In this document: piece by piece, positions 1-8,713 of the stretch
Layout: the number at the start of each line of letters is the position of its first letter
How positions within the stretch are numbered: the first letter of the stretch is position 1
NCBI GenBank assembly: GCA_047606825.1
Contig: JASGDY010000060.1
Location: forward strand, 14,849-78,848
Length of the DNA: 64,000 nucleotides
DNA from: Rhizosphaericola sp047606825
Lineage (GTDB): Bacteria; Bacteroidota; Bacteroidia; Chitinophagales; Chitinophagaceae
Reading direction: 5' to 3'
Program-made: the position numbers and the translations under genes
Notes under the pieces: model-generated
What the model was told of the DNA's origin: nothing
Database searches by the model: none
What the model saw: only the letters and a program-made list of their open reading frames with translations

Positions 1-508
1 CTTTCAACGCCAAGCTGAGTACATCGTCCACTTCCAAAGCCTGTACCGGCATTTGACAGTTGTCACACTGTTCGTCGAGGTAGCGCCCCAGCCAGCCCGT
101 AGACCACAACTGGTCGCTGCGGCTTCCTGTCTGCCAGATGTCCATGCTCCTGAAATGGCTGCGGTCTGGTTCGGGATAGCCGACGCTGTTGAGTATCGCG
201 AGCGAACCGTCGTCGTACAAGGCTTTGAAATCCTTCAACGCCGGATGCAGCGCGACCTCGTCGGTCAATATATTGGCCTTGTCCTCTTTGATGCCGATGA
301 CAGGCCGCGACTGGTGGTAAATATCGTTTTTGATAGGAATGACAGTATTGAGCCCGTCGTTGCCGCCGGAAAACTGCAGCACGACAACCACTTTATTCCT
401 AAGGTTCGGAATGTCGTGCTTGTCCAATGCTTTCATGAACTTGGGCAACAACATCGCTGCGGAAGCCATCGAACCGACCTGCAAAAATTCCCTTCTTTTA
501 ATTAACAT
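1..508 (-). CDS. DUF1501 family exported protein (C-terminus outside window)
   Basis: The reading frame runs from an ATG at 508 to the window edge, so only the first 169 residues are present. The N-terminus (MLIKRREFLQVGSMASAAML) has a twin-Arg-like KRREFLQ signal, followed by LRNKVVVVLQFSGGNDGLNTVIP, which is the typical opening of DUF1501 proteins; PDRSHFRSMDIWQTG further on is another family signature. Known family: sulfatase-like exported proteins of unknown substrate, commonly encoded directly after a DUF1800 gene. Here the DUF1800 gene lies upstream on the same strand with a 203-bp gap, so the two are probably one operon. Identity is firm at family level; no biochemical role is claimed. 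Confidence 0.85.
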   Translation of the reverse strand, partial: MLIKRREFLQVGSMASAAMLLPKFMKALDKHDIPNLRNKVVVVLQFSGGNDGLNTVIPIKNDIYHQSRPVIGIKEDKANILTDEVALHPALKDFKALYDDGSLAILNSVGYPEPDRSHFRSMDIWQTGSRSDQLWSTGWLGRYLDEQCDNCQMPVQALEVDDVLSLALK

Positions 509-602
509 GATACAAAAGTTAAAAGTTAAAAGGCAAAATGCCGAATACCTTATCCATATACCAATAACGCCGAGTTTTGCTCTTAGATAATGAAAAAGTT
601 AG

Positions 603-632
603 CCGTCATTCCCGCCTTCAAGGGAATGACGG
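603..632. repeat. REP-like hairpin, GTCATTCC family
   Basis: Perfect 11-bp inverted repeat (CCGTCATTCCC / GGGAATGACGG) with an 8-nt loop, in the gap between the DUF1800 and DUF1501 genes. The arm core GTCATTCC is shared with the long hairpin at 31824-31901, so this is probably a dispersed repeat and not a gene-specific terminator; there is no T-run on either strand. Confidence 0.6.
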
Positions 633-711
633 TAAGGCGTTCACTTTCTTCATTGCACATTTTATTCGACGTGGAGTATAAAAGGCAAAAAAGCTACTGA
701 ACAGCTTTTTC

Positions 712-2181
712 TCAACTCAACTGAAACTCCGGGGTACCCATCATCGCCAGCATCAGCTTTTTCACGTATTCCTTTCTGTCGGCGTTGAACGGCACTTTGT
801 TTTGGATAAGCGTCAACTGCGTTTTATCCGAATTAGGACCCAGCACCATCTGCGCCACGCTGCCAAACAAATCCTTGTCCTTGACCGACTGCAAGGTGTG
901 CAACAGTCCGTCCCAGTCAATGTCGGCGTGGATTTTATTATTGTCCTTTTTCGGCGTCGCTGCGGTATTGTTGGCGGCGGTCGTGTCAGCATTCATCATC
1001 GTCCTTCCCATCTGTACGTCGTCGTCCACCTTGGTCGTGATGTGGAAAGTCTGGTTTTCCTCTATCAGTTGCGGAATACGCAGGCGCAACATCAGCGACG
1101 AACTGTCAATCCAGCTCGTGCCGCCAGGCCAGCCAGCTACGTTGGGCGGATAAAAAGGTTTCTGCCCGAGCGCGTCGTTGAAGACTAGCAGACGTTCGGG
1201 ATTTTCGATTTTCATCGGAAGCGTGCGCTGGATGTTGACCAACAAGTCCACAGGAGACTTGATTATCGCCGCCACATTTTCCTTGCTGTAAAACCAACTG
1301 GCGGTAAATATGTCGTGTACCAAACCAGCGATATCGTAGTTGGACTGGTAAAAACGGTCGGCGAGCCAAGAGACATGTGCCTCGTCTGGAACGTCGTTGA
1401 CAAGATACCTGTACAGTTTGTAGGAAATAAAATGGGCCGTTTTTTTGTTTTCCAGCAATATGTTGAGGACGTCGTCACCGTCGAAATTACCCGTGTTACC
1501 CAAAAACTTCTTGCTGCCGCCGTCATGCACTTTTTTGTTGTAGGAAAATTCCCCTGCGCCGTTGTACGCCCAACCGGTAAACGCACGTGCACCTTCCTTG
1601 ACGTCCTTCTCGGTATAGTTGCCACGCCCGAGCGTGAAGAGTTCCATGACTTCCCGCGCAAAATTTTCGTTGGGATGTGCCTTTTTGTTCTGTTGGTTGT
1701 TGAGGAAGTTGAGCATGGCGGCAGTCTTGCTCGTCTCTTTCAGCAAATCGGCAAAGTTGCCCAAGGCGTGTCGCCGCTCCACGTCCAACAGTTGCTGTTG
1801 GAAATAGGCGTTGGTCAGCCGACAGGCAAAATGCCCGTGCCAGAACAGCGCGATTTTTTCGCGTAACTGGTTCTCTTCCAATACCATGCTGTCCATCCAC
1901 GCGATGGTGAGCTTTTTGAGTTGGTCCACATTTTCGCGGTTGATGTTGCGCCTGTCCTCGGGAGTCAGAGCACCGACAAGACCGATGGATTTGCGGTAGG
2001 AACTGTCAATGTTTTCGGGGACGACGGTAATCGGCTGCAACGGTCGCTGGGCATCACCTTCCACTTTCTTCAAAATATCTCCCAGACCTTGGCCATCGAC
2101 ACGCAACCACTGTTCAGGGCTTATCCCAAATCCGCTGCGGCTCAACAAATGGAGCTTATTGGTATATGTTGACTTCGGCAT
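712..2181 (-). CDS. DUF1800 domain-containing protein
   Basis: About 489 residues from the ATG at 2181. The frame stays open upstream to 2268, but the added residues (a basic, Cys-containing stretch) do not look like the family, while MPKSTYTNKLHLLSRSGFG is the usual DUF1800 start (HLLxRxGFG). Family signatures include MVLEENQLREKIALFWHGHFA, NENFAREVMELFTLGRGNYTEKDVKEGARAFTGW and the late FYPPNVAGWPGG. Function of the family is unknown; it is almost always paired with DUF1501, as here. The central region near residue 410-440 (TTAANNTAATPKKDNN) is a low-complexity linker. No clear Sec signal is visible with this start. Confidence 0.88.
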   Translation of the reverse strand: MPKSTYTNKLHLLSRSGFGISPEQWLRVDGQGLGDILKKVEGDAQRPLQPITVVPENIDSSYRKSIGLVGALTPEDRRNINRENVDQLKKLTIAWMDSMVLEENQLREKIALFWHGHFACRLTNAYFQQQLLDVERRHALGNFADLLKETSKTAAMLNFLNNQQNKKAHPNENFAREVMELFTLGRGNYTEKDVKEGARAFTGWAYNGAGEFSYNKKVHDGGSKKFLGNTGNFDGDDVLNILLENKKTAHFISYKLYRYLVNDVPDEAHVSWLADRFYQSNYDIAGLVHDIFTASWFYSKENVAAIIKSPVDLLVNIQRTLPMKIENPERLLVFNDALGQKPFYPPNVAGWPGGTSWIDSSSLMLRLRIPQLIEENQTFHITTKVDDDVQMGRTMMNADTTAANNTAATPKKDNNKIHADIDWDGLLHTLQSVKDKDLFGSVAQMVLGPNSDKTQLTLIQNKVPFNADRKEYVKKLMLAMMGTPEFQLS

Positions 2182-2603
2182 ACGCAAACATTTAAAAGTG
2201 AAAAAGCTACCTTTCTGTCGCAAGTTCAGCAGGACATTGGTTGTGACGATGCATCCAGCAAGTGCCAACTTGGCAAAACGTGTCCGAAACTTCTACTACC
2301 CGGTTACAAGCTGGGCTTACACAACTCCACAAGTACGTTGCTCGAAATACGGTAGCTGTGGAAAAAGCGAACAGCTATTAGTTAGTTATTAAGACAATAA
2401 AGGTATGAATATGTTTAATACCGGAATGTTATATTTTTGGCTAGATAGAACTATTTTTTATTAACTTGGGTTATAGATAGGAGGTTAGCTAGTAGCTATT
2501 GGCTATTAGTCTTTAGCCTTGGACATTTTGCATTAAGCGTTTTTCCTTTTTTACTTTTAACTTAGCACTCTCCATCTTTTAACGCAAACTGTATGTAAAG
2601 GCT
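2182..2603. other. Divergent intergenic region, no gene seen
   Basis: 422 bp between the divergent DUF1800 (minus) and fructosamine kinase (plus) genes. It is AT-rich, must hold the promoters of both, and has several short T-runs. No open frame with family resemblance, no long inverted repeat and no convincing TAnnTTTG box could be fixed. Confidence 0.5.
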
Positions 2604-3485
2604 ATGGACACACAACTTTTGACAGTGATAAAGCAACGAATCGAATCGTACACCAATTCGGAACTCCGCCTCAACAACGTCAGGAACGCTCCTTTTGTAG
2701 GCGGCGACAACCATCCCTATATACTGGAAGCTGAGCCAATATCATACTTTGTCAAGACAGCAGTTGGGAGGCCTTCCGATTTTTTCGAAAAAGAAGCAGA
2801 CGGCCTGCACATGCTGGCAATCGCGGCGATGCGCTTCCTCATCGTGCCTCGACCATTGTTTTGGGGAGAGGAGCTTGGCACTCAGTACCTCGTAATGGAA
2901 TACATCCCAATGACGGAACCCACGCCCAACTTTTTTGAGAAACTTGGTATCGGCATGGCGGCACTGCACCGGAACACCAACCATTTTTTCGGCCTCCAGG
3001 AAGACAACTATGTCGGCCCGGACGAGCAGGTCAACGGCAAATACGAAAACTGGGTTAACTTCTACACCAAAAACAGGGTTCTCCCCCAGATGCGCAAGGC
3101 ATTTGACAACCAACGTATTACGGATGAAGACGTCAAAGTGGTTGAACGCATCTGCTACCAGTTGCCCAACCTTGTCCCACAGGAAAAGCCAGCATTGCTG
3201 CACGGCGATTTCTGGCGCGGCAATGTCAATCCCACGGCGACGCTCCCGACCATTTTTGACCCGTCGGTCTATTATGGCAACAGGGAAGTGGATATTGCGA
3301 TGTCGCTGCTGATGGGTGGTTTTGACGATTCGTTTTACAATGCATACAATGCTAGTTTCCCATTGGCCAAGGGCTGGCAGCAACGTGTCGGGCTCAACCA
3401 GCTTTATTCGGTGCTGGTACTCCTCAACAACTACAAAGGAGATTACTACGCCAAGCTGAAGGCGGTGCTACAGGAGTATGCGTGA
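2604..3485 (+). CDS. Fructosamine kinase family protein
   Basis: 293 residues. The C-terminal half has the FN3K/aminoglycoside-phosphotransferase catalytic core: LLHGDFWRGNVNP (catalytic loop, HGDxWxGN) followed by IFDPSVYYGNREVDIAMS (the Mg-binding DP and the family hallmark YYGxREVDxAM), then FYNAYNASFPLAKGWQQR and LYSVLVLLNNY. Length matches the bacterial family. Known role: ATP-dependent phosphorylation of protein-bound ketosamines (glycated lysines), destabilising them for deglycation; in the cytoplasm. The next gene starts 83 bp downstream on the same strand. The stretch ahead of the ATG has no strong Shine-Dalgarno sequence. Confidence 0.92.
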   Translation: MDTQLLTVIKQRIESYTNSELRLNNVRNAPFVGGDNHPYILEAEPISYFVKTAVGRPSDFFEKEADGLHMLAIAAMRFLIVPRPLFWGEELGTQYLVMEYIPMTEPTPNFFEKLGIGMAALHRNTNHFFGLQEDNYVGPDEQVNGKYENWVNFYTKNRVLPQMRKAFDNQRITDEDVKVVERICYQLPNLVPQEKPALLHGDFWRGNVNPTATLPTIFDPSVYYGNREVDIAMSLLMGGFDDSFYNAYNASFPLAKGWQQRVGLNQLYSVLVLLNNYKGDYYAKLKAVLQEYA

Positions 3486-3568
3486 CGCACAGACACGGCA
3501 ATGCAGAAATAGTTGGAACAACAGAATATTTTTCGATTATTTTTACCGGGAAAATTTACGACAACACT

Positions 3569-4435
3569 ATGGCTTCTGGTTTTTTTGCGATTTTGGATGA
3601 TATAGCATCCCTTATGGACGATGTCGCCGTGACCAGCAAAGTGGCGGCCAACAAGACGGCGGCGATACTGGGCGACGACCTTGCCGTCAATGCCAAAAAA
3701 GCGACGGGCTTCGTTTCTTCGCGCGAGCTGCCCGTGCTTTGGGGCATTACCAAAGGCTCGTTGGTGAACAAAGCAATCCTTGTCCCGATAGCATTGCTGC
3801 TCAATGCTTTTTTTCCGATTGCCATCAAATACATTTTGATGTTGGGCGCACTGTACCTAGCTTATGAAGGCGTGGAGAAAATCATTGAATACTTTTTGCA
3901 CCGCAAGGAAAAAGAAGAGGAGACCACCGAGGATAAGCAAGGCAGCACGCCCACGGACGAGAAAGCCAAAATCAAATCTGCCATCACCACCGACTTTATC
4001 CTGTCGATTGAAATTGTCATCATCGCCCTGGGAACCGTACTCGACCAAAGCCTGACGATACAGATATTGACTGTTTCGGTTGTATCGGTATTGGCGACGG
4101 TCGGCGTATATGGCATCGTTGCGCTGATTGTGCGCATGGACGATGCCGGCTACGCTATCATCGGCAAGACGCACGACAAAGGCGTCCTGTCCAAGCTGGG
4201 ACATCTATTGGTCAACGCGCTGCCTTTTATTATCAAGATATTGGGCGTTGTCGGGACGTTGGCATTATTGCTGGTTGCCGGCGGCATATTTGCGCACAAG
4301 ATTGATTTTCTGCACCATCTGTGGCCGCAAGGGCCTACGGTCCTCAAGGAATTTGGGTTTGGACTGGCGGCGGGACTGATAGCGGCTGCGCTGGCCGCAG
4401 CAGCGAAAGCGGTGGCGAAGCTGGTGGGAAAATGA
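3569..4435 (+). CDS. DUF808 family integral membrane protein
   Basis: 288 residues from the ATG at 3569, chosen because MASGFFAILDDIASLMDDVAVTSKVAANKTAAILGDDLAVNA is the conserved DUF808 (YedI-like) N-terminus; the frame stays open upstream into the end of the kinase gene. Several hydrophobic segments follow (about residues 60-85, 140-175, 200-245 and a C-terminal Ala-rich helix), with a charged cytoplasmic insert KEKEEETTEDKQGS. Function unknown in the family; inner membrane. Good match in length and order of conserved blocks. Confidence 0.9.
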   Translation: MASGFFAILDDIASLMDDVAVTSKVAANKTAAILGDDLAVNAKKATGFVSSRELPVLWGITKGSLVNKAILVPIALLLNAFFPIAIKYILMLGALYLAYEGVEKIIEYFLHRKEKEEETTEDKQGSTPTDEKAKIKSAITTDFILSIEIVIIALGTVLDQSLTIQILTVSVVSVLATVGVYGIVALIVRMDDAGYAIIGKTHDKGVLSKLGHLLVNALPFIIKILGVVGTLALLLVAGGIFAHKIDFLHHLWPQGPTVLKEFGFGLAAGLIAAALAAAAKAVAKLVGK

Positions 4436-4472
4436 TTTGCGGCATTGGGAAGATAAGTACAAATATGAAGAT

Positions 4473-4727
4473 ATGGACGCAAAACTCACATTGAAACTGG
4501 ACAAAAGCGTCATAGAACGCGCTAAAAAATATGCATCGGAAAAGAAACTCAGCTTGTCAAGCGTGATTGAAAATTACCTTGATTCATTGACACGTGGACA
4601 AGACGGCACATTTGAGATATCGCCTTTCGTAAAAAGTATTTCAAACGGAAATAAACTCCCAACTGAAATAAACTCCAAACAGTTACGGGAATCCTATACG
4701 GACTTTCTGGACAGAAAATATCAATAG
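4473..4727 (+). CDS. DUF6364-type antitoxin of a PIN toxin-antitoxin pair
   Basis: 84 residues from the ATG at 4473 (MDAKLTLKLDKSVIERAKKY). The N-terminal beta-strand plus two helices (KLTLKLDKSVIERAKKYASEKKLSLSSVIENYLDSL) fits a ribbon-helix-helix DNA-binding fold, with a disordered-looking C-terminus that would wrap the toxin. It ends 2 bp before the PIN-domain gene, the usual antitoxin-first order, and is expected to repress its own operon. Family name is from memory of the sequence pattern; the role follows mainly from context. Confidence 0.8.
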   Translation: MDAKLTLKLDKSVIERAKKYASEKKLSLSSVIENYLDSLTRGQDGTFEISPFVKSISNGNKLPTEINSKQLRESYTDFLDRKYQ

Positions 4728-4729
4728 AT

Positions 4730-5139
4730 ATGCAAAAAGTATTTTTGGACACCAACATCATCATTGATTTCCTTGGTGAAAGGGCAGACTTTTATGCTCC
4801 TGCGGCAAAAGTTCTAACGCTGGCAGACAAAAAGAAAATTAGACTCTATACTTCGCCGACTTCCGTCTCTAATACCTATTACCTGCTCACAAAATATGAA
4901 AATGCCAAAACGGCAATGGAAAAATCAGGAATTTTAAACTGCTCTGTTCTATGTCAATTATGGACGATGAAGTGGTTGACAAGGCAATGAATGCCGACTT
5001 TAAAGATTTCGAAGATGCGATGCAATATTTCAGTGCTGTCGCTTCTAATTGCTACGTTCTCCTCACTCGGAACCAAAAGGATTTTAAAAATGCGCTTATT
5101 CCCGTAATGGACGCGGGAAGCTATCTGCAAATGTTCTAA
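4730..5139 (+). pseudogene. PIN-domain toxin (VapC-like), single-base frameshift
   Basis: Two overlapping frames together make one PIN protein of about 136 residues. The first frame gives MQKVFLDTNIIIDFLGERAD (PIN acid 1, D7) through YYLLTKYENAKTAMEK and then runs into nonsense ending at 4990; the second frame, open through 5139, supplies NADFKDFEDAMQYFSA (second acidic cluster) and NCYVLLTRNQKDF (the TRNxKDF hallmark). The switch falls at the A-run 4920-4924: adding one A restores a continuous frame reading EKIRNFKLLCSMSIMDDEV. PIN proteins are Mg-dependent ribonucleases. Either a sequencing error in a homopolymer or a genuine inactivating deletion; the antitoxin gene is intact. Confidence 0.85.
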
Positions 5140-5142
5140 TCG

Positions 5143-6327
5143 TCATTTTTGTATCTTAAACAATAGGTGTTCCTGTTTAAGATTGCTCACTTCAATGATG
5201 TATTTTCTTTTGGGGAATATGGCAAGTGCCGTTTTAGCAAGACCCGATTTGTTTTCGATTTCAATGACGTCAATAGGTATAGCGGTCTGTATATCATCGT
5301 TGCTACTGTAGACTTTCACCATAATAGGAAAGTCTATAGTAATTTTATTGGTAGGAATAAACAGCGGAACTTTACCATTTTCAAAAATCCATTCTGGGCG
5401 GTTATATTTGTTTTGCGTATCTGGTATATAGACGGCGATATCGGTGTTTTTTCCAGACAAGACGTTTCCTTTCGTGTCAACAAACACGGTATAATCAGCG
5501 GCATTTAGCAGTTGCCTTTCAGGGCGTTCAAGATTTTTAAAAAAGCGTTCCCCAAGATAGACTTGATTGACGGTAAGCGGGTCGATGCCTGTCGTTTCCT
5601 TTAATTCGGAAGCCATCGTTTTATAGCCGTTTTTTAATGGGTTCTCTGATATATGGTCAAAACCGCAGTATATAATAATTTTTGCATCTGGGTGGGATTG
5701 TAGATAAACATTGATGTTTTTTGCCTCATTCAGTTCCCTATATTTAAAATTGGGGAGAGTGTCTTCATAAGGCAAGAGCTTGTAACCTAATCCCACGGCT
5801 TCCCTAATCAAGTTTCCAAACTGAGGCTCGCATGAATAATAGCCAGAGTGTAAAGTAGGATGGTTTTGATGCTCAAAATTCAAATCATTGGCAAATGTTT
5901 CTGCGGCAAAAACAGTGTATCCTATGTTTTTTAATGGCTGAAGGAGTGTGGTTAAAAAAACGCGGTTTCTGGGATTGTAATGTGCTTCGTTGACAATGAT
6001 AATCTGTGCTTTTTTTGCTTTGTCGATAATATACTTTTGAGCAGGGGTAGCCTTCAATGTATTGACATATTTTTTTATACTATCTGATATCTCAACGACT
6101 TCTTCTTTTCGCGGAATATCATACTTGACCAACGCGTCTTTATAAAGACCGATGAACGAAAGGTCGGAAGCTGCAACGCCCCCATGATAATAAAAACCGG
6201 AATCTTGGCTATGGCATTTTTGTTCAATGACAGACTTAAACAAATAAACAGAGTCTCTCAACGATTGCGCTTGGCTTACTATGCACAAGAACATCATTAT
6301 GGTCAACAAACTTGCTTTTTTACCCAT
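5143..6327 (-). CDS. Secreted protein with EreA/ChaN-like domain
   Basis: 394 residues with a clear Sec signal peptide (MGKKASLLTIMMFLCIVSQAQS, cleavage after AQA or nearby). The middle carries IIIVNEAHYNPRNRVFLTTLLQPLKNIGYTVFAAE, then PQFGNLIREAVGLGYKLLPYED and PDAKIIIYCGFDHISE. The NEAHxxPxNR...FAAE pattern is reminiscent of the erythromycin-esterase / ChaN (Tiki/TraB) superfamily, where the His and Glu residues lie in the active or metal site. I cannot assign a substrate. The C-terminal 120 residues form a separate beta-rich part. Its stop lies 3 bp from the end of the convergent PIN gene. The identification is by motif resemblance only. Confidence 0.55.
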   Translation of the reverse strand: MGKKASLLTIMMFLCIVSQAQSLRDSVYLFKSVIEQKCHSQDSGFYYHGGVAASDLSFIGLYKDALVKYDIPRKEEVVEISDSIKKYVNTLKATPAQKYIIDKAKKAQIIIVNEAHYNPRNRVFLTTLLQPLKNIGYTVFAAETFANDLNFEHQNHPTLHSGYYSCEPQFGNLIREAVGLGYKLLPYEDTLPNFKYRELNEAKNINVYLQSHPDAKIIIYCGFDHISENPLKNGYKTMASELKETTGIDPLTVNQVYLGERFFKNLERPERQLLNAADYTVFVDTKGNVLSGKNTDIAVYIPDTQNKYNRPEWIFENGKVPLFIPTNKITIDFPIMVKVYSSNDDIQTAIPIDVIEIENKSGLAKTALAIFPKRKYIIEVSNLKQEHLLFKIQK

Positions 6328-6468
6328 ATTGTCGATGTTTGAAACATAAAACTAGTGGAATAGTTTTAAATAGCGACAACACTTTTCTTCTCCGCAGTCT
6401 TCCGAAGGGGATTTCGCGGGGAAGAAAAAGGGGGTCGCGGTGAGTGTTTTTTTACTTTTGCCTATTTA

Positions 6469-6599
6469 GAGACTGTTTGAGTTAAGTTTTTCTGTACGGT
6501 TTTATATGCTTCCAAGACATAAAAACGTGTATTCCTTCCCGCAAAGTCCCCGCCGCGGGAGACTGTGCGGAGAAGGAAATAAATAACTCAAACAGCTTC
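6469..6599. mobile_element. MITE copy 1 (131 bp, TTA target duplication)
   Basis: Non-coding element with terminal inverted repeats GAGACTGTTTGAGTTA (left) and TAACTCAAACAGCTTC (right), flanked by TTA at 6466-6468 and TTA at 6600-6602. Its first 75 bases are identical, in reverse orientation, to the copy at 57561-57689. The interior is a GC-rich imperfect hairpin (about 6531-6575). The 3-bp TNA-type duplication and GAG...TGTTT ends recall IS5-family elements, an inference. It sits just downstream of the GH15 gene and could also end its transcript. Confidence 0.85.
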
Positions 6600-6610
6600 T
6601 TACTTTTTCC

Positions 6611-8389
6611 TTAATAGTAAATCGGCTTGTCCAGTTTTTTGGCGATGCGGTAGGCGGCGTTCATCAACCCGACATGGCTGTAAGCCTGCGGAAAATTGCC
6701 CCACTGGCTGCCGTCAAGCTCGTCGACGTCTTCGCTGAAGAGTCCGAGGTCGTTGGAATAATGCATCAACTGCTCAAATGTCGATATCGCGTCCCGATTA
6801 CGGCCCACCATCGCCAGTGCCTCCACATACCAAAAAGCACAAATCAAAAAAGTGGCAGACGGTTTTCCAAAATCATCAGTATGGACATAACGGTAAAACA
6901 GCCCGTTTTTGCCGCGCAGTTCACGTTCCAGTCCGCGGAGATGGTCGCGGGCCTTTTGGCTGTGCGGGTCGAGGTAGTTCATGACGATAAGCTGGAGCGT
7001 GCTGGCATCGAGATAAGGGCTTCCAACGGCATGTGTGTACACTTTCCGCACAGGGTCGTAGCACGCCTCGATGTGCCGTTGCGCGGTCTTGATGAGTTTG
7101 AGGGCGCGGGTAATCAGATTTTTGTCACCAACGGAACGGGCCATTTTGAGCGCCGCCTTTGCACCGGCCCATTGGAACAGGTTGGTATAGCAGTGGATAT
7201 TGGGCATATTGCGGAACTCCCAGATGCCGGCGTCTTTTTCGTCCACCGTTTTTTCGATTTTTTTCAAGATAAAATCAATCCATCGGGACGAGTCGTTCCT
7301 TTCGTCCACCGTGAAACGCTTGTCGACATACAGCGGCAACAGGGAAATCAGCACCTGGCCGTAAATATCGTTCTGTATGTGTTCATAAGCCTGGTTGCCG
7401 ATACGCACGGGAGTGTTGCCCATATAACCATTGAGGTCGAGCGTCATTTCCGTGAGTTGTTTTTCGCCGGTGATGCCGTACAACGGTTGGTAACGGTCAT
7501 TTTCGGTATAGGAAATACTGGCGATATAGGAAAAATACTTTTCCAGCTCGTCAAAATGGCCAATACTGCTGAGCGCACTGATGACATAGTGCGTATCGCG
7601 CAGCCAGCAATAACGGTAGTCCCAGTTGCGGGTTTCGCCGGGAAACTCGGGCAAGCTGGTCGTACTGGCGGCGATAAAAGCACCCGTGTCCTCAAACTGG
7701 TGCAGCTTCAACGCCAGTGCCGAACGGATAACGGCAGTCTGGTAAAAACTTAATATACTCGACCCTTTTACCCAGTTGCGCCAATAGAGAATGGTCGCCT
7801 GGAGAAACCTTTCGAACGTAGATTCCAGCTCCGCCTCAAACGGCGAACCATAGGAAAGGATAAAATACCGCGTGCTGTCCAGCACGAAATAACGCTCTTC
7901 CACGATATAGTTAATGGAACTGTTGGTCGTCAGGCGCATATTGACATCGCCGTAACCGTAATGGAGATGGTTGCTGCCGATACCTGGTTTCAGCGCAATC
8001 TTGCCATAGTCCAGTACCGGCCGGCAGACGACTTTCACGCGTGGTTCGCCACTGAGCAGCTCCACTTTTCGGAATAGGCCGAGTGGGCGGAAAATCCGGT
8101 TGTTGTTCTGGAAACGCGGCGCAAAATCCGTAATCCGGTATTTGCCAAAAGGATTGCTGATTTCCGTGCAGAGGATATTGGTATTTTCGAGATAGTATTG
8201 CCGCGACGTGTATTCGCCCTCGGGCAGGATGGAAAACTCGCCGCCTTTCTCCTCGTCCAGAAGCCCTCCAAAAACAAACGAACTGTCAAACTTGGGCCAG
8301 CACAACCAAGAGATATTGGTGTCCTTCCGGACATGGGCAATATAGGAACAGTTGCCAACGATGCCTGCATTGTAAGTGTGTTTTGCCAT
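6611..8389 (-). CDS. Glycoside hydrolase family 15 protein
   Basis: 592 residues, the usual size of bacterial GH15 glucoamylase/trehalase-like enzymes. N-terminal beta-sandwich domain opens with YNAGIVGNCSYIAHVRKDTNISWLCWPKFDSS; the catalytic (alpha/alpha)6 barrel begins near residue 220. Signatures: ETRNWDYRYCWLRDTHYVISAL, GIWEFRNMPNIHCYTNLFQWAGAK (proposed general-acid Glu in WEFR) and GLFSEDVDELDGSQWGNFPQAYSHVGLMNAA (proposed base Glu in SEDVD). No signal peptide, so cytoplasmic. Family members hydrolyse alpha-glucosidic bonds in maltodextrins or trehalose; the exact substrate cannot be read from sequence. Monocistronic: the upstream 324 bp are non-coding, and a MITE lies 11 bp after the stop. 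Confidence 0.92.
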   Translation of the reverse strand: MAKHTYNAGIVGNCSYIAHVRKDTNISWLCWPKFDSSFVFGGLLDEEKGGEFSILPEGEYTSRQYYLENTNILCTEISNPFGKYRITDFAPRFQNNNRIFRPLGLFRKVELLSGEPRVKVVCRPVLDYGKIALKPGIGSNHLHYGYGDVNMRLTTNSSINYIVEERYFVLDSTRYFILSYGSPFEAELESTFERFLQATILYWRNWVKGSSILSFYQTAVIRSALALKLHQFEDTGAFIAASTTSLPEFPGETRNWDYRYCWLRDTHYVISALSSIGHFDELEKYFSYIASISYTENDRYQPLYGITGEKQLTEMTLDLNGYMGNTPVRIGNQAYEHIQNDIYGQVLISLLPLYVDKRFTVDERNDSSRWIDFILKKIEKTVDEKDAGIWEFRNMPNIHCYTNLFQWAGAKAALKMARSVGDKNLITRALKLIKTAQRHIEACYDPVRKVYTHAVGSPYLDASTLQLIVMNYLDPHSQKARDHLRGLERELRGKNGLFYRYVHTDDFGKPSATFLICAFWYVEALAMVGRNRDAISTFEQLMHYSNDLGLFSEDVDELDGSQWGNFPQAYSHVGLMNAAYRIAKKLDKPIYY

Positions 8390-8713
8390 AAATTCAGAAT
8401 CTTTTGTCGTAATATATCAAAAAATCACCCATTAACTGGTAATAAAAAGAAAAAAATTGGAGGCAAAGAGCGCAAGCTATCGCTGATACCCTTATCTTCG
8501 TAATTAACAACAAGAAAATATTTATATAAATCCAAACTTGTATGAGTGTTGTGATAACCGCAAAATGACGTTTTTCGTACCAGCCAACGCCAATGGACGA
8601 TTGACAGGTTTTTGCTTTTTACTTTTGACTTAATCTGTAAACCATACCATATCATTTTTCACTTTACAAAATTATTGTGTTATCCCGTCTTTATCAACTG
8701 TAATTAATACCAC
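8390..8713. other. Divergent intergenic region, no gene seen
   Basis: 324 bp between the divergent GH15 and desaturase genes. AT-rich; only short frames without any family resemblance. It presumably carries both promoters, but no box pair with convincing spacing was found, and there is no strong hairpin. Confidence 0.5.

Noticed and set aside
6674..7753. 359-codon open frame on the plus strand opposite the GH15 gene
   Set aside because: Antisense shadow of a well-supported gene; no domain resemblance and no signals of its own.
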